Assembly: GCA_947382445.1 (NCBI GenBank)
Contig: CANCZH010000007.1
Coordinates: 1-38,663 of the forward strand
DNA length: 38,663 nt
Direction: 5' to 3'
Origin: an uncultured Clostridium sp.
Lineage (GTDB): Bacteria > Bacillota_A > Clostridia > TANB77 > CAG-508
Below, one piece after another: positions 10,094 to 19,507 of this stretch; position 1 is the stretch's first letter, and every line of letters starts with the position of its first letter. The notes below the pieces were generated by a model. That model was not told the origin of the DNA, did not search any database, and saw nothing but the letters and a program-made list of their open reading frames with translations. The position numbers and the translations under genes were made by a program.

Positions 10094-10798
10094 ATGGAAG
10101 ATAAAAAATTGTACAAGCATTTTGTAATAACAAGATTCAATATAAGAGCACACTATGGTTGCAAGTTAAAAAATCCAGAAGATAATCCAATGGATAAAAT
10201 ACTGGATGAAGATTATTTAGAAGAGAGATTTGATATTTTTGAAAAGTATACATTTCCGTCTATGAAAAATCAAAAGAATAAAAATTTTATTTGGATAATA
10301 TTGTTTCATAAAAGAACACCAAATAAATTTAAAGAGCGAATTCAAAGGTTAAAACTTGAGTTTAATTTTGTAGATTTATATTTTGATGATGAAGAAAAAT
10401 TTAGCTTTTCAGAATATTGTAATAATTGTGAGAAAGAAGTGGAATATTTTTTAACAACAAGAATTGATAATGATGACATGATAAATGAAGAATATATTTC
10501 TAAAGTTCAAGAATATGCTAATGAAAATTTTCATCAATGTGTAATATCATTTGAAAAAGGAATAAAATATGATTTAAATTCACAAAAAAAGTTTGAATAT
10601 ATTAGAAAAGATAATCACTTCCTTTCAATGATAGGAACTAGAGAAGAATGTATATTACAATATAATCATGCTAAGATTTTAAATTCTGGAAAAGAAATAG
10701 TTTTTTTAAATCCAGACTTATATATGTGGACTGAAATTATACATGATTCAAATGTTATAAATAAAATAAAAAAACAAGATGTAGAAAATGAAATTTAG
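10094..10798 (+). CDS. Putative rhamnosyltransferase-like glycosyltransferase
   Basis: Start chosen at ATG 10094 behind AAAGGGAA (10082-10089), not at the TTG at 10076 that overlaps the previous gene. 234 residues. It opens with HFVITRFNIR, then has FEKYTFPSM, a hydrophobic strand NFIWIILF, and TTRIDNDDMI as a probable nucleotide-sugar and metal motif. This order matches the putative rhamnosyltransferase family. The likely role is sugar transfer onto a surface polymer or the product of the island. The acceptor is unknown. It is followed after 8 bases by an ABC exporter. Confidence 0.6.
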   Translation: MEDKKLYKHFVITRFNIRAHYGCKLKNPEDNPMDKILDEDYLEERFDIFEKYTFPSMKNQKNKNFIWIILFHKRTPNKFKERIQRLKLEFNFVDLYFDDEEKFSFSEYCNNCEKEVEYFLTTRIDNDDMINEEYISKVQEYANENFHQCVISFEKGIKYDLNSQKKFEYIRKDNHFLSMIGTREECILQYNHAKILNSGKEIVFLNPDLYMWTEIIHDSNVINKIKKQDVENEI

Positions 10799-10806
10799 GT
10801 GATAAT

Positions 10807-12576
10807 ATGAGATTTTTTAAAACAATTATATCAAGTCTAAAAAATACTAAATTATTGATAGTAATATTTTTTATATTAAGTATAATTCTAAACTACTTAA
10901 CAACATGTGTACCTGTTGTAATACAATATTTTATAGATTATATTTTAGGACAAGTGAATTTTAAAAATGGTATTTTAGATTGGATAGTTAATTTTTATGA
11001 AAATAAAATTGGATTTATAGCTATAATATGCATAGTTCTAGTTGTTATTCAATTAATTATTGCACTTTGTACATATATAAGAAGTATAACTAAAACCAAA
11101 ATAATACAAGAGTTTCAATCTGAGCTAAAATTAAAGCTATTTAATCATATACAAAATTTAACTTACCAAGATTTTTATAATAATTCACTTGCTGATTTAG
11201 TTCAAAATTCAAGTGATGATGTAAATAATATTGTTGACTTTATAGACAAGCAACTTACATTTATTTTAGATATTACGTTAATAATTTTGTTTGCAATTAG
11301 CCAATTAATAACAATAGATTTTAGGCTATCTAGCGTGTTAGTATTATTGTCATTTATAATTATTTTATTATCTATTAGGTATTGTAAAAATTCTAAAGAT
11401 GTTATTCAGAAGAGAATAGAAATGCAAAGAAAATTGTATTCCAAAATGGATGACAACTTTAATAATTTGAAATTTATAAAATTGAATAATTTGCAAGAAC
11501 AAGAAGAAAAAGAGTTTGAAAAAATAGTAGAAGAAAGTAATAAATTTCACAAAGAAAAAGTTAAAATGGATGCAAATTATGATTTAACTGTTGAACATAT
11601 TGTAAAACTTGGACCTCCTTTAATTTTTATTTTAAGTGGCTATTTATATAGCTTAGGCAGTATATCAATTGGTTCTATTTATGTTACATTAAGTTATTCA
11701 AATAAAGTAACAAAATCATTTACAGATGTTGCAGATATATTAGAAGCTTTAAATTTATTTAGAGAATCTTATAAAAGATTAAATAATTTATTGGAACTTA
11801 CATTAGAAGATGAAAAAAAAGTTTATAATATAGAAATAAAAAATAAAACAATAGTATTTGAAAATGCTAATATTATTGTTAATGAAAATGTTATATTAGA
11901 GAATTTAAATTTTAAAATTAATGAAAATGAAAAAGTTCTTGTTGTAGGAAGTACAGGAAGCGGAAAATCTATTTTATTAAAAACTTTAATAGGATTTTAT
12001 GATTATACTGGAAGTATAAAAATAGGAGATGTTGAAGTAAGAGATTTAAATAAAAAATTAATTAGAGAAAATATATGTTTACTTTTACAAGATTCATATT
12101 TATTTTCAAGAACAATAGCTGATAATATTAGAATATTAGTACCATATATGCCATATGAACAGATGATAAATATTTCTAAATTTTGTGCGTTGGATGAAGA
12201 TGTTAATAAATTAAAAGATGGTTATAGTACAAAGATAGGAAAAAAAGGAATTGCATTATCTAAAGGGCAAAGACAAAGACTAGTTTTAGCAAGAGCGTTT
12301 ACTAAACCAAAGTCAGTTATGATTTTTGATGATTCTTTTAGTGCGATAGATAGAATTAATAAAAAACAGATTTTAGATAATTTAATGAGTTTAGAAGATA
12401 ATTTTACCAAGATTATAATAACTCATGATATTGGCTTAGCACCAAATTTTGATAAAGTAGTTTATTTAAATAATAAAACTGCAATAGTTGGAACTCATGA
12501 AGAACTAATAGAAGATAAGAATTATAGAAATGTATATAGATTGAATCAAGATAAATTAGAGGAAGAATATATATGA
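10807..12576 (+). CDS. ABC exporter half-transporter, first of a pair
   Basis: 589 residues, full length. A membrane domain with about six helices is followed by an ATPase from about residue 350. Walker A is GSTGSGKS, the signature is LSKGQRQR, and Walker B ends VMIFDDSFSAID, where Asp stands at the catalytic Glu position. The switch His is kept in ITHDIG. The degenerate Walker B suggests an asymmetric heterodimer with the next gene, whose start overlaps this stop by 4 bases (ATGA-type coupling). There is no N-terminal C39 peptidase, so it is not a processing exporter. The cargo is unknown. Confidence 0.88.
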   Translation: MRFFKTIISSLKNTKLLIVIFFILSIILNYLTTCVPVVIQYFIDYILGQVNFKNGILDWIVNFYENKIGFIAIICIVLVVIQLIIALCTYIRSITKTKIIQEFQSELKLKLFNHIQNLTYQDFYNNSLADLVQNSSDDVNNIVDFIDKQLTFILDITLIILFAISQLITIDFRLSSVLVLLSFIIILLSIRYCKNSKDVIQKRIEMQRKLYSKMDDNFNNLKFIKLNNLQEQEEKEFEKIVEESNKFHKEKVKMDANYDLTVEHIVKLGPPLIFILSGYLYSLGSISIGSIYVTLSYSNKVTKSFTDVADILEALNLFRESYKRLNNLLELTLEDEKKVYNIEIKNKTIVFENANIIVNENVILENLNFKINENEKVLVVGSTGSGKSILLKTLIGFYDYTGSIKIGDVEVRDLNKKLIRENICLLLQDSYLFSRTIADNIRILVPYMPYEQMINISKFCALDEDVNKLKDGYSTKIGKKGIALSKGQRQRLVLARAFTKPKSVMIFDDSFSAIDRINKKQILDNLMSLEDNFTKIIITHDIGLAPNFDKVVYLNNKTAIVGTHEELIEDKNYRNVYRLNQDKLEEEYI

Positions 12577-14305
12577 AAAAAGATAAATTAAAAGAAATGT
12601 TTAATTTTACTAAAAATAAAAAAGAAACTATTATAATAGGAATTATGTTAGCTATGCAATTATTGCTTCATACTTTTTCATATCCATTTATTGTTCAGAA
12701 AATTGTTGATGATGCTATTCCAAAAGAAAACATAAATGTAGTTATATTTTTATCAGTGATTCTGATAATTCTAGTATTAATCAGATTTTTAATGACGAGG
12801 TCTTCTGAAATAAGAAGAAAAAATTGTTATTATGATAATAATGCAGAAATGAAAAATAAAGTTTTTAAAAGTATACAAGAAGCAAATGTAAGTGAACTTG
12901 ATAAAATACAGGCTGGTAATTTATTTGAAATTGTTCGGACCACAAGTATGGGAAGCATCGCATTTATTTGTGTGGAATTTTCTTGGAATTATTAGTGTAC
13001 GATTATTGATAGCAATAGTTATATCTATTATATTATTAATATTAAATTTAAAATTAGGTTTAATAATATTAGGAATTTTTGGCCTTTCTTATATAATTTT
13101 AATACCTTTTTATTTTAAAACAATGCAAGTATATAAAAATTTACAAAAGATTGTAATTGAATTGCAAGGAAATATAAATGAGTATATAGAGGCATATAGT
13201 ACAACAAAAACTTTGAAATTAGAGGAAATTAATTTAAATCAAATTAATAAAATTCTAGATAAATGCAAGAAAGAAATGATAAAATCTAGTAAAATTATAG
13301 CAATACATAATTGTGCATTTTCTTTATTAACTTTTGGAGCAGTTATATCAATTTTAATTATTGGAGGAAATGAGCTAAGTATTGGCATTGGACTTGCTTC
13401 TACTATTATGCTTATGGTAGATTATGTAGATGATATAAACAGACAAATGAAATCATTACTAGACCATATGCATGGGGCTAATAAAAGATATAATTGTTTT
13501 TTGAATGTATTAAAAACTTCAAAAATAGAAAAAGAAACAGATGAGGGAACATTAGAATTAGAAAAAATAGAAAAAGTAGAATTTAAAGATGTAGCTTTTA
13601 GTTATGATGGAGTAAATACTATATTAGATAAAATAAGCTTTAAAGCAGATAAACCAATGAATATTGCGATTGTTGGAAAAAGTGGAGCTCGGAAAAACAA
13701 CTCTTGTAAATTTATTACCTAGGTTTTATGATATATGTGATGGAAATATTTTTATAAATGGAATTGATTATAGAAAATATAAATTAAAAAATTTAAGAGA
13801 CAATATTGCATATGTATTCCAAGAACCAGTTATATTTGATAAAACAATTTTAGAAAATATACGTTTTGGAAATAAAGAAAATATATCTGATGATAGAATA
13901 AAAGAAGTATGTGTTAAAATTGGATTAGATGCTAAAATTAGACAGTTGATAAATGGCTATAATACAGTTATAAATTCTAAAACAGACTTATTATCATATG
14001 GAGAAAAACAACTTTTAAGTTTTGCAAGAGCTATACTTAAAAATGCTGATTTAATAGTATTAGATGAAGTTACATCAAATTTAGATTTAGAATTTGAACA
14101 ATCTATAATGAAAGCAACAAAAGAAATACTAAACAATAAAATTTCTTTTGTTATTGCACATAGGCTTAATACAATAAAAAATGCTGATTTGATTATATTT
14201 ATAGAGAACAGAAAAATTGCAGAAATGGGAACACATGATGAACTTATAGAAAAACAAGGTAAATATTATGAATTATATATGAGCAAAGAAAAAATTAAAG
14301 TTTAA
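12573..14305 (+). CDS. ABC exporter half-transporter, second of a pair; requires two +1 shifts at CGG codons
   Basis: The frame opened at ATG 12573 gives the first 121 residues of a type-I exporter membrane domain, up to FEIV. CGG at 12936-12938 follows. Skipping its C continues GPQVWEASHL and the rest of the membrane domain for 251 residues up to GKSGA. A second CGG at 13690-13692 falls in Walker A, and skipping its C again gives GKTTL and a complete ATPase domain. That domain has Q-loop YVFQEP, variant signature LSYGEKQ, Walker B IVLDEVTSNLD and switch His AHR, ending at 14305. The sum is 576 residues, the standard size. All motifs are intact once both shifts are made, which argues against a decaying gene. 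Confidence 0.88.
12933..12939 (+). other. Candidate +1 frameshift site, GTT CGG A
   Basis: CGG at 12936-12938 is in frame with ATG 12573. Without the shift the protein ends 19 codons later with non-ABC sequence. With +1 it continues as GPQVWEA, in the expected place of the exporter membrane domain. Confidence 0.8.
13687..13693 (+). other. Candidate +1 frameshift site, GCT CGG A
   Basis: CGG at 13690-13692, second site of the same gene. It lies inside Walker A: GKSGA, skipped C, then GKTTL. The unshifted frame ends after RKNNSCKFIT. Confidence 0.82.
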
Positions 14306-14317
14306 TGGAGGTATTTT

Positions 14318-15602
14318 ATGAACGATATAATAGAAGACTTATTCAAAATATATTTAGCGGTTTGTGATAGTGATAATTCTAAAATATATCAAACAGTAAA
14401 TGATAAATATACAATTATTGATAAATCTATGCTTGCAATATATTTGTTTATTAAGATTATTGAAGAAAGGGAAGAAAGAAATCAAGAGGTTACAGATGTT
14501 TTATCTAATTATTTATTAAGACAAGTTATTTATAGTGAAACAGGTAATTTAGCTTTTGAAATTTCTGACAAATCTAAGATATCAATTTATCAAGAAATTC
14601 TTGATAAACTAATATTAGAAAAATTTGAATATAAAAATAGAATTTTAAAAAAATTGAAATATAATTACAAAAATATGGAATTTAACAAATATAGTGAACT
14701 TTTAATATTTTTAGAAAATATTGCTGAGTTTGCTATTTTCAAAAAAATCATATTAAGAGGAAATGGGGAGGCTGTTTCTGTTTTAGAAAATATTAAAAGT
14801 AAAATTGCTAATCAATTAACTGAAATTGATGAAAGTGATTATTTTTATAATGAGAAGAAAGAACTTATTAATCTTATAATAGAAGATAAACTTAACGAGA
14901 GCAAATATGGCAATTTAATATATGTTGTTTTAAATCTAAAAAATGTGTATAGATATTCACAAATTACAACTCGGGCTTCCAGAAAATGTGCTTATTCATC
15001 AATACACAGTTGCTTTGATGAGTATTTTGCTCGCTGAATATAGTAATAAAAACTTAGGTGAGAATCTTGATATTTATACTATTATAATTAAATCATTATT
15101 TCATGATTTTACTGAATATAAGGGAACAGAGATAATAACTCAATTTAAAAACTATAATGATGTAACTAAGAAAATGTTTGCTGAAATTGAAGAAAATGAT
15201 GAGAAAGATTTAAAAGAAAAGATTGGAGAAAAGTTTTATATTATTATTTCTCAATATAAACAAGGTGCGGAAGGGTATGTATCAGAAATAGTTGATAAAA
15301 TGCTTGGAGTTATGAAACTTTGGATAGAAGTTGGATATTTCCATAATTATAACTTTATAAAAACAGTTAATTCGATTTATCAAGATAGATTTAAAAGATT
15401 TTTGAGAGTTGAAAATATTCCTGAAATAAAAAATAAAGATTTTTATTTAGGACTATTAAGAGAATATTATATTTATATAAAAGAAAACTTAATGGAAAAA
15501 GATGTAGAATATTTCCTTAAATATTTTACTAATGATGAATTAGAAAGCTTTAGAAATGAAATTAAATTATTAAAGAGTAATCCAGAAACATTTTTAAGAT
15601 AG
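14318..15602 (+). CDS. YfbR-like HD-domain protein with long N-terminal extension; requires +1 shift at CGG 14972
   Basis: From ATG 14318, 218 codons give an unrecognised, mostly helical N-terminal part ending VYRYSQITT. CGG at 14972-14974 follows. Skipping the C yields GLPENVLIHQYTVAL and SLFHDFTEYKGTEIITQFK, which carry the His, the His-Asp pair and the E..GTEI..K pattern of the YfbR-type HD nucleotidase family. Recoded length is 427 residues. YfbR hydrolyses dNMPs, but substrate here is unknown. The join falls exactly where family members run from the RYS motif into the first metal-binding His. The unshifted product would stop 22 codons later and lack every catalytic residue. Confidence 0.75.
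14969..14975 (+). other. Candidate +1 frameshift site, ACT CGG G
   Basis: CGG at 14972-14974 is in frame with ATG 14318. The +1 frame reads GGG (Gly) and enters the HD domain at once. Confidence 0.75.
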
Positions 15603-15619
15603 ATAATACAATGGGCTAA

Positions 15620-15697
15620 ATATTTGATACAACAAGAAATAATGTAACAATGCATATTAAAGAGTTATATGATAGTAATGAGATTGAAGAGAATTGA
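15620..15697 (+). pseudogene. Probable RhuM-family remnant
   Basis: This short open stretch encodes IFDTTRNNVTMHIKELY followed by a few acidic residues and TGA. The pattern 'F.TTR.NV..HIK..Y...E' is the DNA-binding core of RhuM-family proteins, which are about 300 residues long. Everything on both sides is missing, and TAA immediately precedes it, so it reads as a relic. The match is from memory of the family and modest. Confidence 0.35.
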
Positions 15698-15724
15698 ACT
15701 AGTAAGAATTTCTTACTAGTTCAA
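15694..15724 (+). other. Perfect 14-bp inverted repeat (hairpin)
   Basis: TTGAACTAGTAAGA and its exact complement are separated by ATT, giving a stable hairpin. It is followed by AAAAAG, not a U tract, so it is not a standard terminator for the + strand. It lies between the HD gene and the MATE gene and overlaps the end of the RhuM relic. It may be an RNA stability element or the footprint of a lost mobile element. Confidence 0.5.
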
Positions 15725-15809
15725 AAAGAGGGAGATAGAGAAGTAAAACGAAATGTAAAATATTACACCATAGATTAAATATAAATTTTAAAGGAAGAAG
15801 AAGTAAAAG

Positions 15810-17064
15810 ATGAAGCATAAAACGAAACAACAATTGGAATTATCATTACCATCTGCAATAGAGTGTATGATAATGACATTAATATCAGTTGTAGACACAT
15901 TTGCTATTTCATATCTTGGAAGTACTGTAATAGCAGCGGTTGGAGCAATGATATCAATTATAAATTTTTTAAATTTAGTTTTGAAATCATTACAAGTTGC
16001 CAATAATGTTACAATAGCTAGGGCAATAGGAAAAAATGATACTAATAAAGTAAAAATATGTACTGGAACAGCAGTATTTTTGGCATTTATTGTTCAATTT
16101 ATATGTATAGTGTTAACAGTGAGTGTTAGTCAGTTCTTTCCAAAAATATTTAATGTTGATAAGATATGTTTAACGTATTTATATATAAGATTAATTGGTA
16201 CAATACCAGCAGCTATAAGTAATGTTATTTCAGGACATGAAAGAACACTTCGGAAAATCTAAAGAAATAATGAATATAAGAATATTGTCATTATTATTAA
16301 ATATAATATTAGATTATTTTGCAATAAAATTAAACTATGGTGTGAGTGGTGTAGCATGGGCTACAGTTATTATTGAATGCATAAATATGATTTTAGTAAT
16401 GTTACTTGCCAAAAATACTATTTACTATAAATTTGATAAAGGATGTTTAAAAGAATTATTGCCTTTAGTTAAACATGGAATTATAGCTAGAATTTTTGAT
16501 AGAGGTGGAATATTAGTCTTAAATGTTATATTATCAAGATTAGGAACATATGAATATGCAGCACATATTGTTTTAAATCAAATTGAATCATTTGCAAATG
16601 ATTTTTGCTATGGATTTGGAATAGGAATAACTACAAATGTAGGAATAATGCTTGGAAAAAATGATAAAGAAGAAACAAAAGAATTGAAAATTGTTATAAA
16701 TAAAATAATGGCTGTGTTTACAATTATTATACCGATTATAATTTTTATAGTTTTATTAATCTTTTTACCAGTTTTATTGAAAGAGCAAGAACCATTATTA
16801 ATAGGATATAAATTGATTCCTTTGGTTGTCTTATATACAATATTGTTACCTATACGATATAAGTATTCTAGTATTATTGAGGGAATGAAAGAACTTAAAT
16901 TTAGTGCAAAACTTTCTGGAATATCAAATACAATGCAGATATTATTTGCTTATATTTTGGGAAGATATTTTAGTATAACTGGTGTATGGATTGCATTTTG
17001 TTTTAAATATGTTTTTATGATTATTATATTAAAAAATAAGATAAAGAGTTTGAATTCATATTAA
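15810..17064 (+). CDS. MATE-family efflux protein; requires +1 shift at CGG 16251
   Basis: From ATG 15810 (behind AAAGGAAG) 147 codons give the first four helices of a MATE transporter, ending at ISGHERTL. CGG at 16251-16253 then leads to a stop two codons later. Skipping the C gives GKSKEIMNIRIL and the next helices (NIILDYFAI, GVSGVAWATV), as in the family, where a short 'R..G.(T/S)K' loop joins helices 4 and 5. Recoded length is 417 residues, slightly short of the usual 440-460. MATE proteins export cationic drugs or metabolites using Na+ or H+. The preceding neighbour is the HD gene. Confidence 0.83.
16248..16254 (+). other. Candidate +1 frameshift site, CTT CGG A
   Basis: CGG at 16251-16253 in the MATE gene. 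Unshifted it reads RKI-stop; shifted it reads GKSK and continues the transporter for 270 residues. Confidence 0.8.
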
Positions 17065-17137
17065 TTAAAATGAAGAAGAAATGTATTTAATGGTAATTTA
17101 ACAGATGATGATATAAGATAAAATAATGGAGAAAAGT

Positions 17138-17371
17138 ATGGAAGAATATAATCAAAAGTTGAATGATAGATATGTTGATACTATTATTATACTTACTTGT
17201 GAGGTGGAAGTTAGTTTAAAAAGAAAATACTTAAATTCACTATCTGTTATATCAAAATATTTTTATGCCCATTCTAAGAAAATTCTAAAGTTTGATAGCA
17301 CTAATGTAGATAAAATACAAAGTGCATTAAATATAAGTAATAAAATTATTGATGATATATCTGATTTCTAG
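17138..17371 (+). CDS. Small hypothetical protein
   Basis: The start is taken at ATG 17138 with GGAGAA just upstream; another in-frame ATG at 17126 lacks a site. 77 residues, soluble, mixed charge, probably helical, with no recognised motif. It stands alone between the MATE gene and the second DMT transporter. It could be the remaining part of a longer gene. Confidence 0.4.
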   Translation: MEEYNQKLNDRYVDTIIILTCEVEVSLKRKYLNSLSVISKYFYAHSKKILKFDSTNVDKIQSALNISNKIIDDISDF

Positions 17372-17414
17372 TGTGAATTATTAAAATATTAAATGTAGAT
17401 TAGGAGAAAAAGAA

Positions 17415-18281
17415 ATGTGGTTATATTGGTGCTTATTATCTACTTTTATTGGTGGATTTACTTCAATTGCAATGAAAAAATGTTCAAATAATGATAAAAA
17501 AAGAATGGCAATAATGGGATTATTTTCTTATCATTTTATAATAATTTTAGTTAGTTTAATTATGAAACCAGAATTTATTTTTAGATTAAATTTTGTACAT
17601 ATGATAAAGATGTTACCTGGAATAATAATGCAGTCGATTGGATATTTTTGTGCACTTGCTTCAGTTAGATATGGAAAAGTGGCAATAACTTCTCCAATAA
17701 GAAAATGTAATGTAGTTGTTATTTTCTTATTAGGAATTATTGTACTAAAAGAAGAGTGGACAATTTTACAGGTGATAATTTCTATAATATTAGTGGTATT
17801 ATCTATTATATTAGCAAGTAAAAAAGATAATTCAGAAGTAGTAGACAAAAAATTAGAAAGAAAAGCAATATTGTATGCATATGGATATGCGTTATGTAAT
17901 GGTATATCTAAAATTTTTAATAAAATATATATAAATGATTTTAAAGACCCATTGTATGTAGTTTTTAATTTTGCTTTTGTTAGTATTGTAGGGGTATTAA
18001 TATATTGTATAATAACAAGAAAATGGGAATATATAGATTTCAGAAAAATGAACTCAAAAGGATACTTTTTATTACAATCATTATGTGATTCATCATCATC
18101 AATACTTAGTAGATTTGCTATGCTTGATGGAAATATTTCAATTATCTCTGTAATTTCAACAAGTGCGGTAGTTATAACAGTACTTGCATCAAGAATTATA
18201 TTAAAAGAAAAAATAACATGGAAAAAGTATTTGATAATATTAGGAATATTTATATGTGTTTTTATGTTATCAGTATTATAA
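17415..18281 (+). CDS. EamA/DMT-family membrane transporter (paralog of 170-1042)
   Basis: 288 residues with about ten membrane helices in two EamA halves. It is alignable end to end with the protein at 170-1042: the same start MWLY, KKCSNN, IKMLPGI, YGKVAITS, and a matching C-terminus after KKYL. An estimate by eye is well over half identical, so this is a duplication within the lineage. It starts at ATG 17415 behind GGAGAAA and is followed by a terminator at 18290. The substrate is unknown. Confidence 0.82.
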   Translation: MWLYWCLLSTFIGGFTSIAMKKCSNNDKKRMAIMGLFSYHFIIILVSLIMKPEFIFRLNFVHMIKMLPGIIMQSIGYFCALASVRYGKVAITSPIRKCNVVVIFLLGIIVLKEEWTILQVIISIILVVLSIILASKKDNSEVVDKKLERKAILYAYGYALCNGISKIFNKIYINDFKDPLYVVFNFAFVSIVGVLIYCIITRKWEYIDFRKMNSKGYFLLQSLCDSSSSILSRFAMLDGNISIISVISTSAVVITVLASRIILKEKITWKKYLIILGIFICVFMLSVL

Positions 18282-18289
18282 AATTAAAT

Positions 18290-18323
18290 GCACAGATTTT
18301 GTTAATCTGTGCTATATTTTTTA
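18290..18323 (+). terminator. Rho-independent terminator after the DMT gene
   Basis: GCACAGATT and AATCTGTGC form a perfect 9-bp stem with loop TTGTT, followed by TATATTTTTT. It closes the 17415-18281 transcript. Confidence 0.85.
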
Positions 18324-18414
18324 GTAAAAAGGATTGATATATTTTAAATATTATGATACAATACAAATGTTCGTAAAATAAATGCTGTAATATTGATATA
18401 AAAGGAGATATAAA

Positions 18415-18804
18415 ATGGATTATAAGGGAGTTATTATAGAAGAAAGTTTAAAAGATATTAATATAATTAAAGAATTAAAGATAGTGGATACACATGTAAG
18501 TAAAACAACTGAAGAAAGCGGGACACCATGGTTAGAAAAGTGGACATTACAAACAGTAATTATTCCAGAAAATAAAGTAGAAGAATACTCTAAAAGATTA
18601 AGTAAATTAATAGATAAAAAGCATATAAGTAATTGGTATTGCGATTTTAGAAATGATAAGAATCATTATGTAATTTTTAGTGATAAAATTTTTAAATTAG
18701 ATATAAATAAAAGAGAAGATTATATCGAGATGAGAAAATATGGAATAGAAATAGGTGTGCCAGAATATCAATTACCATCTTTTAATGATTTGCAAGAAAA
18801 TTAA
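18415..18804 (+). CDS. Conserved hypothetical protein
   Basis: 129 residues, soluble, with no signal or membrane segment. The central part alternates strand-like stretches (WTLQTVIIP, WYCDFRN, HYVIFSD, IFKLD), giving a small alpha/beta fold. The site AAAGGAGAT precedes ATG 18415. I do not recognise a family with an assigned function. It follows a terminator, so it begins a new transcription unit, which then enters the run of small enzymes. Confidence 0.6.
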   Translation: MDYKGVIIEESLKDINIIKELKIVDTHVSKTTEESGTPWLEKWTLQTVIIPENKVEEYSKRLSKLIDKKHISNWYCDFRNDKNHYVIFSDKIFKLDINKREDYIEMRKYGIEIGVPEYQLPSFNDLQEN

Positions 18805-18904
18805 AGTAGATAGAACAATAGAAAACTTTGTTGGGATTGAAGAAATTTATAAAGATGAAAAATTAATATACAGACTTAATTGTCATGGTGGAATAATTGA
18901 ATAA
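18785..18904 (+). pseudogene. Truncated DUF5680-like fragment
   Basis: An open frame overlapping the end of the previous gene encodes 39 residues ending in FVGIEEIY, then LIYRLNCHGGIIE and stop. The pattern 'F.G.E.IY....IYR.N.HGG' resembles DUF5680 domains (about 100 residues), whose beginning is absent. There is no ribosome binding site at the nearest ATG. It is probably the surviving end of a lost gene. Confidence 0.35.
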
Positions 18905-18942
18905 AATATGATAAAATTTTAAAAAATTCGGAGGTAAATAAG

Positions 18943-19494
18943 ATGGATAATTATTTTATAATACATGGGTCATTTAGTAGCCCATATTCAAATTGGATAG
19001 GATGGTTACATGATTTTATTGAAACAGAGGGAAAACAAGTATATGTTCCAGACTTACCTAGTGGAGTAGGTTATCAAAATTATGATAATTGGAATAAGTT
19101 ACTTAAAAATTATGTTGAATTTGGATTAATAAATGAAAATACAACTATTATTGGTCATAGTATTGCACCAGCATTTATTTCAAAGTTTTTAACTGAGAAT
19201 AAAATAAAAGTTAAAAAATTGATATTTGTTTCAGGATTTAATAATTACTTAGGAATAAATGAAGAATATGATGAAGTAAACAGAACAATGTATTTTGATA
19301 ATTTAAAAGATGTAAAAAAATATGCAGATGAAATAATTTGTTTTTATTCTGATAATGACCCATATGTAAAATATGAAGCTGAAAAGGAATTTGCAGATAC
19401 AGTTGCAACAAAACAAATATTGATGCCAAACTGTGGTCATATCAATAGCGAAAGTGGATTTGATACTTTTGAAGACATAGTAAGTTATTTATAG
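18943..19494 (+). CDS. RBBP9/YdeN-type alpha/beta hydrolase
   Basis: 183 residues, the normal size for the RBBP9/YdeN serine hydrolases. IIHGSF (residues 6-11) follows the first strand, the nucleophile Ser73 lies in GHSIA, an acidic residue lies in YSDNDPYV near 130, and the catalytic His is in NCGHI near 165. The start at 18943 follows CGGAGG. The cellular substrate is unknown for most of the family. It lies 13 bases before the Nudix gene and probably shares its transcript. Confidence 0.83.
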   Translation: MDNYFIIHGSFSSPYSNWIGWLHDFIETEGKQVYVPDLPSGVGYQNYDNWNKLLKNYVEFGLINENTTIIGHSIAPAFISKFLTENKIKVKKLIFVSGFNNYLGINEEYDEVNRTMYFDNLKDVKKYADEIICFYSDNDPYVKYEAEKEFADTVATKQILMPNCGHINSESGFDTFEDIVSYL

Positions 19495-19507
19495 GAGGAT
19501 AACATAT

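Noticed and set aside
15694..15724. Terminator at the 14-bp hairpin
   Set aside because: No U tract follows the stem on the plus strand.
5598..17064. Simple reassignment of CGG to another amino acid
   Set aside because: A changed meaning keeps the reading frame, but here homology continues only in the +1 frame after CGG.
5598..17064. Ordinary pseudogenes or homopolymer sequencing errors
   Set aside because: The same single C before GG occurs every time, outside homopolymers, in genes otherwise intact. It cannot be excluded without reads, but it does not fit the pattern.
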